Source: Campylobacter sp.
GTDB lineage: Bacteria; Campylobacterota; Campylobacteria; Campylobacterales; Campylobacteraceae
Assembly (NCBI GenBank): GCA_017506845.1
Contig: JAFVMP010000227.1
Coordinates: forward strand, 1 to 5,744
Reading direction: 5' to 3'
DNA length: 5,744 nucleotides
The translations under genes and the position numbers were made by a program. Below, piece by piece: positions 1 to 5,054 of this stretch. The first letter of the stretch is position 1. Every line of letters begins with the position of its first letter. Below the pieces are notes generated by a model. The model did not search any database. It was not told the origin of the DNA and saw only the letters and a list, made by a program, of their open reading frames with translations.

Positions 1-25
1 AGAAGATTTCATAAAGGGGTAAAAA

Positions 26-523
26 ATGGCTGATGAACATAGCTTTGATATAAGTGCAAGTGTCGATATGATGGAGGTAAAAAACGCTCTAGAAGTAGCT
101 AAAAAAGAGGTTACAAATAGGTTTGATTTTAAAGGGTTAAAAGCTGAAATTGAACTAAATGAAAAAGATAAAACCATTACTCTTTTAAGCTCAAGCGACT
201 CTAAAATAGACGCGCTAAAAGATATAGTAATAAGCAAATTAATAAAACGAGAAATACCACCAGTTGCGCTTAGTGAAAAAAGTAGAGAAAATGCAAGTGG
301 TGGCAATACAAAATGCATACTAAAACTAAATGATACCCTTGATAGCGATAATGCTAAAAAAATTACAAAAGCGATAAAAGAGGCTAAAATCAAGGTAAAT
401 GCATCAATTAGAGGCGATGAAGTAAGAGTGGTAAGCAAGTCAATTGATGAGCTTCAAAATACAATAAAGCTAGTAAAAGGTTTAAATTTAGAACTACCAC
501 TAAGCTTTAAAAATCTAAAATAG
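26..523 (+). CDS. yajQ: YajQ family nucleotide-binding protein
   Basis: Cytoplasmic protein of 165 residues, essentially the family's usual length (about 160-165). Family hallmarks are the N-terminal start with FDI around residue 7, the NRFDFKG block at 31-37, and the C-terminal [16 protein letters not shown] stretch followed by the LPLSF ending. Known members fold as two ferredoxin-like domains and bind nucleotides or RNA. A Xanthomonas homologue is reported to bind cyclic di-GMP and affect transcription, but that cannot be assumed here. The start is supported by an AAAGGGG Shine-Dalgarno at 13-19, six bases before ATG. The purine-rich 25 bases before it hold no visible promoter, so an upstream gene in the same transcript is likely. 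The next gene, a DsbA-like oxidoreductase, follows after 10 bases, which suggests co-transcription. The physiological role in this organism is unknown. The family assignment is secure. Confidence 0.93.
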   Translation: MADEHSFDISASVDMMEVKNALEVAKKEVTNRFDFKGLKAEIELNEKDKTITLLSSSDSKIDALKDIVISKLIKREIPPVALSEKSRENASGGNTKCILKLNDTLDSDNAKKITKAIKEAKIKVNASIRGDEVRVVSKSIDELQNTIKLVKGLNLELPLSFKNLK

Positions 524-533
524 AGAGGTTAAG

Positions 534-1199
534 ATGAAATTTAAAAAATTTATCACAGCATTTTTACTTTTACTAGCAGTAGGAGCAAATGCTATTACTG
601 AAGGCAAAGAGTATATCAAACTACCTTCTCATGCGCAGTTTAAAGATGCTCAAAATAGCGTTATAGAGATCTTTAGCTATGGATGTATTCACTGCTATAA
701 TCATTTTAGAGCTGGAACATTAAAGTTTGTATCTGAAATACTGCCAGATCTAAAATATGATGAGTGGCAAGTACGCCAAATGGGCGAATTTGGCTTTTTA
801 ATGAGCGAGGTTTTAGGCTATGCTAAGAGCATAGATGAGAAAAATGGAATAAATAGCCTAAGTGCAAAATCAAATTTTCATCAAGTATTAAAAGGCTTTT
901 TTGAAGATGCTTTTGTAAATAAAAAAACATATAAAAACGGCGAAGAATTTTATCAAAGAGCTGTAAGCATTTTAAAAGCAAATGGAATGCAAAATGCTAG
1001 TATAAAATCTATCTTATATTACGCAGATTCAAATGAGGGTAAAGAGTATGCCAAACTCACTGATCAAGCTTTAGAAGTTGCTAAAATTAGCGGTACTCCT
1101 GGATTTGTAGTAAATGGTAAATACCTCATCAATATTGAACACATAAATAGCCAAGAAGAGCTAGTAGAGGTAATATCTGAGCTTATAAAATTAAAATAA
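534..1199 (+). CDS. dsbA: DsbA-family periplasmic thiol:disulfide oxidoreductase
   Basis: Predicted exported dithiol oxidase of 221 residues. Residues 1-20 form a classical signal peptide: a lysine-rich start, a hydrophobic core rich in leucine, and an A-N-A cleavage motif at 18-20. The mature protein has a thioredoxin fold with the active-site pair C51-I-H-C54, directly after a beta strand ending F47-S-Y-G. The conserved cis-proline loop is G-T-P at 187-189, followed by a VVNGKY strand. The helical insertion of DsbA lies between. These two cysteines are the only ones in the protein. By family knowledge it introduces disulfides into secreted proteins and is reoxidised by a DsbB/DsbI-type membrane partner, which is not in this window. 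An AGAGG Shine-Dalgarno at 524-528 overlaps nothing but directly follows the yajQ stop, which fits an operon. Campylobacters often carry several DsbA-like proteins. Which paralogue this is, and whether it acts as oxidase or isomerase, cannot be settled here. Confidence 0.93.
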   Translation: MKFKKFITAFLLLLAVGANAITEGKEYIKLPSHAQFKDAQNSVIEIFSYGCIHCYNHFRAGTLKFVSEILPDLKYDEWQVRQMGEFGFLMSEVLGYAKSIDEKNGINSLSAKSNFHQVLKGFFEDAFVNKKTYKNGEEFYQRAVSILKANGMQNASIKSILYYADSNEGKEYAKLTDQALEVAKISGTPGFVVNGKYLINIEHINSQEELVEVISELIKLK

Positions 1200-1201
1200 A
1201 G

Positions 1202-1223
1202 TTAAATTTAATATTTAATTTAA
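1202..1223. repeat. Near-perfect AT palindrome upstream of the radical SAM gene
   Basis: Arms TTAAATT (1202-1208) and AATTTAA (1217-1223) enclose a central AATATT (1210-1215), so 10 of 11 symmetric base pairs match; only T1209/T1216 fails. It sits about 10 to 31 bases upstream of the TATAAT at 1233, where a -35 region or operator would lie. It could be a repressor or Fur-like binding site, or simply AT-rich spacer. It has no G or C in the arms and no strong T-run, so it is a poor intrinsic terminator for the preceding gene. Confidence 0.4.
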
Positions 1224-1225
1224 AA

Positions 1226-1276
1226 TATCTGCTATAATTTGCGATTTAAATCAATTTTAAAGAGTTATAGCAGATG
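1226..1276 (+). repeat. Inverted repeat pairing the -10 box with the SD and start codon
   Basis: Bases 1227-1237 (ATCTGCTATAA) are the exact reverse complement of 1265-1275 (TTATAGCAGAT), an 11-bp perfect repeat. As RNA the stem extends inward by U1238.G1264, U1239-A1263 and U1240.G1262, and outward by U1226.G1276, giving 15 pairs around a 21-base loop. The right arm covers the GAG of the Shine-Dalgarno and all of the ATG. The left arm contains the promoter's TATAAT, so mRNA starting near 1245 would lack it, while read-through mRNA from dsbA would carry both arms. The repeat is seen directly. A role in blocking translation of read-through message is inference. Confidence 0.6.
1230..1245 (+). 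promoter_or_regulatory. Putative promoter of the radical SAM gene (extended -10)
   Basis: A consensus TATAAT at 1233-1238 is preceded by TGC at 1230-1232, an extended -10 arrangement. No clear -35 hexamer is seen, which is normal for Campylobacter sigma-70 promoters. Expected transcription start is near 1245, giving a leader of about 29 bases that contains the weak Shine-Dalgarno AAAGAG (1259-1264). The same bases form the left arm of an inverted repeat that reaches the start codon. Confidence 0.65.
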
Positions 1277-2584
1277 AAACCTCTCTCCATAGTTCAAAAT
1301 TTAGCGCTCAAATATGCAAAATATTCATTAAATAGATCTTTAAAAACTCAACTAAATTTAGACATATTACAAAATAGTAAAACCAAACTTCCAGATCCAA
1401 ATATAAATTATATGCTATATGCGCATATACCATTTTGCCATACATTTTGTCCATATTGTTCATTTCATAAATATGCCTATGATGAAAATCTTGCTAAAGA
1501 GTATTTTAAAAATCTTCGCCAAGAGATGGAGCAGATCCATGCATTAGGATATAAATTTAACTCAATGTATGTTGGCGGTGGTACAACTCTTATAAATGAA
1601 GATGAGCTGATAAAAACCTTAGAGCTAGCCAAAAAGCTTTTTAATATAGATGAGATATCATGCGAAAGCGACCCAAGCCATATAGAACCTACAAACCTTA
1701 AACGCTTCAAAGGATTAATTAGTCGGCTAAGTATTGGTGTGCAAAGCTTTAATGATGATATTTTAAAGCGTGTTGGCAGATATGAGAAATTTGGCTCAAG
1801 TGTTGATCTAGTAAATAAACTAAAAAATGCAATTAATATCTTACCAGTTACAAGTATAGACCTAATCTTTAACTTCCCAAATCAAACTAAAGATATGCTA
1901 CTAAATGATATAAATCTAGCCAAAAGTATTGGAGCACAGCAAATTACATTTTATCCCTTGATGAAATCAAATTTAACCAAAGCCAAAATTGCTTCTACTT
2001 TAGGCAATAGTTACAAAGATAACGAGTATGAGTTCTACTCTATTATAGAGGAGAATTTCAAAGATTATTATAAAAATAACGCCTGGTCATACGCCAAAGA
2101 AAAATCTAGCCTAAATGATGAATATGTAAGCTCAAAACATGAGTATTTAGGAATTGGAAGTGGTGGATTTAGTTTTCTTGGTGGGGAGCTTTTTATCAAT
2201 GCATTTAATCTAAATAAATATAATGAAAAAATTCAAAACCAACAAAGTTCAGTAATTGCAAATTGCAAATTTAGCTCAAAAGAGCGGGTAAAATATCTAT
2301 TTTTGACCGAAATTTTTAGCGGATTTATAAATACTAATAAATTTAATCAAACAAACAATATAAATCTATATAAAACTCTAAATTTAGAACTCAATCTCTT
2401 AAGGCTTGTTGGTGCGATAGAAATTCAAAATAACAATATAAAATCAACTCAATTTGGTAGATATTTATGGCTTAGCTTGATGAAGGAGTTTTATATCGGC
2501 ATGGATAAGGTTAGAGCTATTTTCAAAGATGATGCAAAGCTTAAAAATAGCTCTAAAATAAATGTAATAAAGAGTCAAATTTAG
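1274..2584 (+). CDS. Radical SAM protein, coproporphyrinogen III oxidase-like (HemN/HemW/HutW superfamily)
   Basis: 436-residue cytoplasmic radical SAM enzyme. The 4Fe-4S cluster motif is C55-H-T-F-C59-P-Y-C62 within HIPFCHTFCPYCSF. It is followed by the glycine-rich SAM-binding block YVGGGTT at 99-105, then SCESDPSHIEP, RLSIGVQSFNDDILKRVGR, the IDLIFNFPNQ strand and a later LGIGSGGFSF motif. This order is typical of HemN, HemW and HutW/ChuW proteins. A phenylalanine two residues after the third cysteine, rather than the extra cysteine of HemN, argues against true anaerobic coproporphyrinogen dehydrogenase. HemW (heme chaperone) or a HutW/ChuW-like heme-processing role is more plausible. The start at 1274 leaves 46 residues before the core; the internal Met47 has no ribosome site, so the long form is preferred despite a weak AAAGAG Shine-Dalgarno. 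It appears to have its own promoter after dsbA. Superfamily is sure, exact function is not. Confidence 0.9.
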   Translation: MKPLSIVQNLALKYAKYSLNRSLKTQLNLDILQNSKTKLPDPNINYMLYAHIPFCHTFCPYCSFHKYAYDENLAKEYFKNLRQEMEQIHALGYKFNSMYVGGGTTLINEDELIKTLELAKKLFNIDEISCESDPSHIEPTNLKRFKGLISRLSIGVQSFNDDILKRVGRYEKFGSSVDLVNKLKNAINILPVTSIDLIFNFPNQTKDMLLNDINLAKSIGAQQITFYPLMKSNLTKAKIASTLGNSYKDNEYEFYSIIEENFKDYYKNNAWSYAKEKSSLNDEYVSSKHEYLGIGSGGFSFLGGELFINAFNLNKYNEKIQNQQSSVIANCKFSSKERVKYLFLTEIFSGFINTNKFNQTNNINLYKTLNLELNLLRLVGAIEIQNNNIKSTQFGRYLWLSLMKEFYIGMDKVRAIFKDDAKLKNSSKINVIKSQI

Positions 2585-2636
2585 ATTATTTTATATATTT
2601 TATATTTGCTTTTACCTTTAATTTATTAAAATAATC
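2584..2636. repeat. Inverted repeat across the convergent gene ends
   Basis: GATTATTTTA at 2584-2593 is the exact reverse complement of TAAAATAATC at 2627-2636, with 33 bases between. The left arm spans the last base of the radical SAM stop codon and the stop codon of the opposing chaperone gene; the right arm lies inside the chaperone's coding end. Each arm has only one G:C pair and no T-run follows, so it is not a convincing intrinsic terminator. It could be an AT-rich coincidence. Confidence 0.3.
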
Positions 2637-3413
2637 CATTATAGCAATCTCTCTTTCTTGTTCTACCATTGCATTTACTACAGCTTGTTCTACTACTTCA
2701 AATGGTGGTAGAACCGAACCATTTTTAGCTATTATATAAAATCTTTCTAAACCTGCTGGCCCTTCTAATATCGGAGTGAATTTTCCATTTGGTGTATTAT
2801 TAAATATATAAACTAACCCCGGAGCAATCTCAGATGAGCTTAGTGTCATACTCTCTTTTTGAACGCCTTTTATATTTGATTTATAATCTTTTGCTTGAAG
2901 ATTTAAAGCATTAGCGTCATTTGATAAATATCGAATCAAACTCACCTTATCAAACTGCAAAAACAAACTAGGATTATTTTCATAAAATCTCTTAGCATTT
3001 TGTGGAGTTATATTTTGATTTGGCGTGTTTAAAATTCCAGCATATAGTTTCTCTTTTTTAATCGAAATTTGCATATCTTCACGCAGTTTTGCTTCGCTTG
3101 TACCTCGTGATTTTAATAACTCTTTAAAACTATTAACACTCATATTATTTGATGAGGCTAATTGAGCTATCTTTTGATCAATTTCAAATTCGCTAACAGT
3201 TATATTTAATTTTTTTATTTGAGCAAGTTCAAGCTTATCTCTTATTAGCAAATTTAAAGCCTCTTCTTTATTTATATTCATTTTTTTCATTATATTGTTT
3301 AATTCATAGGTTGTAATAGGCTCATTATCTACAGTAGCAACTAATCCACCAACATATCTAGCATCAGCACAAATAGCCAAAAATAGTGCTGTAAAAATTA
3401 AATTTTTTATCAT
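2586..3413 (-). CDS. SurA-like periplasmic chaperone / peptidyl-prolyl isomerase-like protein
   Basis: 275-residue exported protein. Residues 1-18 form a signal peptide with a hydrophobic core and an A-D-A cleavage site at 16-18. A SurA N-terminal-type helical domain follows: VATVDNEPITTYELN, then helices through LLIRDKLELAQIKKLNITVSEFEIDQKI and the EDMQISIKKEKL segment. Next comes one parvulin-like domain from about residue 140, with PGLVYIFNNTPNGKF and a C-terminal helix and strand that rejoin the chaperone domain. E. coli SurA has two parvulin domains; this has one. From memory the C. jejuni counterpart is Cj1289, a structurally characterised SurA-like chaperone related to PEB4; prolyl isomerase activity should not be assumed. 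It likely escorts outer-membrane proteins through the periplasm. AAAGG at 3424-3420 lies six bases before the ATG and fixes the start. It is divergent from gltX and abuts the radical SAM gene tail to tail. Confidence 0.9.
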   Translation of the reverse strand: MIKNLIFTALFLAICADARYVGGLVATVDNEPITTYELNNIMKKMNINKEEALNLLIRDKLELAQIKKLNITVSEFEIDQKIAQLASSNNMSVNSFKELLKSRGTSEAKLREDMQISIKKEKLYAGILNTPNQNITPQNAKRFYENNPSLFLQFDKVSLIRYLSNDANALNLQAKDYKSNIKGVQKESMTLSSSEIAPGLVYIFNNTPNGKFTPILEGPAGLERFYIIAKNGSVLPPFEVVEQAVVNAMVEQEREIAIMDYFNKLKVKANIKYIK

Positions 3414-3442
3414 ATAAAACCTTTATTAAAGCAAATTTGAGC

Positions 3443-3448
3443 TAAAAT
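3443..3448 (+). promoter_or_regulatory. Putative -10 of gltX, overlapping the divergent promoter
   Basis: TAAAAT at 3443-3448, preceded by TTGAGC, is the best -10-like hexamer before gltX. The expected start near 3455 leaves a leader of about 30 bases containing AGGA at 3473-3476. The element overlaps the opposite-strand TATAAT (3452-3447). AAATTTG (3433-3439) and CAAATTT (3455-3461) flank the pair symmetrically. Confidence 0.5.
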
Positions 3449-3452
3449 TATA
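3447..3452 (-). promoter_or_regulatory. Putative -10 of the SurA-like gene
   Basis: Reading leftward, 3452-3447 is a perfect TATAAT, placing the transcription start near 3440 and giving a leader of about 27 bases that includes the AAAGG ribosome site. It overlaps the candidate gltX -10 on the other strand by two bases. No -35 hexamer is evident. Confidence 0.55.
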
Positions 3453-3484
3453 TCCAAATTTAAATAAATAATAGGATAATTATA

Positions 3485-4864
3485 ATGCTAACTACAAGAT
3501 TTGCTCCATCTCCAACTGGATTTTTACACATTGGTGGGCTTAGAACTGCACTATATAGCTATCTTTATGCTCGCAAAAATGGCGGTAAATTTCTACTTCG
3601 AATAGAAGATACCGATCTTAAAAGAAACTCGCAAGAGGCCACAATTGCTATTAGAGAAGCTTTTAATTGGTGCGGGTTGGATTATGATGGCGAAGTAGAG
3701 TATCAATCAAAAAGATTTGATATTTATAAAAAATATATTGACCAACTACTAAAAGATGGCAAAGCCTATAAATGCTACACTACTCAAGAAGAGCTAGCTC
3801 AAATGAGAGCTCAAGCTGAAGCCAATAAGCAAAGGCCAAAATATGATGGTAGATATAGAGATTTTAATGGCACTCCACCAGAGGGTATAGAACCAGTTAT
3901 TCGTATAAAAGCTCCACTTGATGGAGTAATTGAATTTACAGATGGAGTTAAGGGATATATTAAATTCAACTGCGAGGATATCTTAGATGATTTTATCATT
4001 GCTAGAAGCGATGGAAGTCCGACATATAACTTTTGTGTTGTTATAGATGATGCTCTTATGGGTGTATCACATGTTATTAGAGGCGATGATCATCTAAGCA
4101 ACACGCCAAAACAGATTATACTATATGAAGCACTTGGATTTAAAATACCGCAATTTTTTCATGTAGCTATGATCAATGGAAGCGATGGAGCAAAACTAAG
4201 CAAACGCCATGGAGCAACAGATGTAATGGAGTATAAAAATATGGGCTATTTGCCTGAGGCATTGCTAAATTTCTTAGTGCGTCTTGGTTGGAGTCATGGA
4301 GATGATGAGATATTTAGTATGCATCAAATGTTAGAGCTATTTGATCCATATAATTTAAGCAAATCAGCCTCTACATATAATCCATCAAAACTAGAATGGC
4401 TAAATGCTCACTACATAAAAACTTTACCATTTGAAAGATTAGCTGATGATATGCTATATTTTGGATTAGATTTTAGAGCAATAAATAAAGGCCAAATGCT
4501 ACTAGATCTATTAAGAGAGCGTTCAAAAACTCTCTTAGAACTAAAAGCCTCAGCTCTTGCTATCATCAATCAACCAACAGATTATGACCAAAATGCTGTC
4601 AAAAAATTTATAAATGATGATAATAAGCTACTTTTAAGCGAATTTGCCAACTCTCTTGGTAATGCCAATATGGACGCTAAAGCAATAGAAGAGATGACAA
4701 ATGAATTTCTAACTCAAAAAGGTAAAAAGCTAAAAGATCTAGCCCAACCAATTAGAATAGCAATTACAGGCAGCGCAGTAAGTCCTAGTATCTTTGAAGT
4801 TATAGAATTTATCGGTCTTGATGAGTTAAAATCAAGAATCCAAAACTTCCTAAAATCTTTATAA
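3485..4864 (+). CDS. gltX: Glutamyl-tRNA synthetase
   Basis: Class I aminoacyl-tRNA synthetase of 459 residues that charges tRNA with glutamate in the cytoplasm. The N-terminal catalytic Rossmann fold carries RFAPSPTGFLHIGG at 5-18 (the HIGH-type motif, HIGG at 15-18) and LRIEDTD at 38-44. The KMSKS-type loop is K237-L-S-K-R241, in the usual KLSKRHGATDV context, followed by GYLPEALLNFLVRLGWSHGD and a C-terminal helical anticodon-binding part. The region that binds zinc in the E. coli enzyme is changed: C97-Y-T99 replaces C-Y-C and Y124 replaces the DGRCRH cysteine, so a zinc-free form is likely. Campylobacters and Helicobacter commonly have two GluRS copies, one serving tRNA-Gln through mischarging and GatCAB repair. 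This copy's sequence looks like the canonical type, but specificity cannot be proven here. Start supported by AGGA at 3473-3476. Transcription ends at the hairpin at 4870-4900. Confidence 0.96.
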   Translation: MLTTRFAPSPTGFLHIGGLRTALYSYLYARKNGGKFLLRIEDTDLKRNSQEATIAIREAFNWCGLDYDGEVEYQSKRFDIYKKYIDQLLKDGKAYKCYTTQEELAQMRAQAEANKQRPKYDGRYRDFNGTPPEGIEPVIRIKAPLDGVIEFTDGVKGYIKFNCEDILDDFIIARSDGSPTYNFCVVIDDALMGVSHVIRGDDHLSNTPKQIILYEALGFKIPQFFHVAMINGSDGAKLSKRHGATDVMEYKNMGYLPEALLNFLVRLGWSHGDDEIFSMHQMLELFDPYNLSKSASTYNPSKLEWLNAHYIKTLPFERLADDMLYFGLDFRAINKGQMLLDLLRERSKTLLELKASALAIINQPTDYDQNAVKKFINDDNKLLLSEFANSLGNANMDAKAIEEMTNEFLTQKGKKLKDLAQPIRIAITGSAVSPSIFEVIEFIGLDELKSRIQNFLKSL

Positions 4865-4869
4865 AACTT

Positions 4870-4900
4870 AGCTAGAGCTTAAGGCTCTGGCTTTTATTTT
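4870..4900 (+). terminator. Intrinsic terminator of gltX
   Basis: Left arm AGCTAGAGCT (4870-4879) and right arm GGCTCTGGCT (4883-4892) form ten pairs, two of them G.U wobbles, closed by a TAA triloop. The run TTTATTTT follows at once (4893-4900). It begins six bases after the gltX stop codon. This is the only well-formed intrinsic terminator in the window and it separates gltX from the malic enzyme gene. Confidence 0.88.
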
Positions 4901-4944
4901 ATTAAATATAGCTTAAATTTACCATTTAATTTACAAAAAGTAAC

Positions 4945-5005
4945 ACCTAAATAATAAATTTTATCTATTATATAAATATTTACCTCCTATAAAATAAATT
5001 TAGGT
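4945..5005. repeat. Inverted repeat upstream of the malic enzyme promoter
   Basis: ACCTAAAT (4945-4952) and ATTTAGGT (4998-5005) are exact reverse complements 45 bases apart. The right arm ends one base before the TATAAT at 5006. Similarity continues inward with a three-base offset (AAATTTTAT on one side, TTATTTTAT on the other). It could be a pair of operator half sites or a coincidence of AT-rich sequence. The rest of the 190-base gap between gltX and the malic enzyme gene shows no open reading frame or RNA gene that I can recognise. Confidence 0.35.
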
Positions 5006-5011
5006 TATAAT
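5006..5011 (+). promoter_or_regulatory. Putative -10 of the malic enzyme gene (upstream copy)
   Basis: Consensus TATAAT in the context TAGGTTATAATTC. Transcription would start near 5018, giving a leader of about 37 bases with the AAGGA ribosome site at 5044-5048. This is the better placed of two TATAAT copies. Confidence 0.6.
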
Positions 5012-5023
5012 TCTACATTATTT

Positions 5024-5029
5024 TATAAT
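5024..5029 (+). promoter_or_regulatory. Second TATAAT before the malic enzyme gene
   Basis: The octamer TTATAATT at 5005-5012 recurs at 5023-5030, exactly 18 bases downstream. A start near 5036 would leave only about 19 leader bases, still including AAGGA. It may be a tandem promoter or a chance match. Confidence 0.35.
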
Positions 5030-5054
5030 TTAAAGTTTAATTTAAGGAAATAAT

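Noticed and set aside
1..33. Possible 3' end of an upstream gene (reading EDFIKG stop at 2-22, or a frame ending at 33)
   Set aside because: Two frames are open over too few codons to choose between them or to recognise a protein. An upstream operon gene is likely but cannot be called.
1200..1226. Intrinsic terminator after dsbA
   Set aside because: The only dyad there is the pure A/T palindrome with no T-run after it, so it is unlikely to terminate transcription.
1477..1710. 77-codon minus-strand reading frame inside the radical SAM gene
   Set aside because: Antisense shadow of a well-conserved gene; its protein has no recognisable features and no ribosome site context.
3369..3380. Possible lipoprotein cysteine (C15) in the SurA-like signal peptide
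   Set aside because: The preceding residues L-A-I do not fit a lipobox, which needs a small residue just before the cysteine, and an A-D-A signal peptidase I site follows directly.
3811..3999. 62-codon minus-strand reading frame inside gltX
   Set aside because: Shadow of gltX codon usage; gltX is intact across it.
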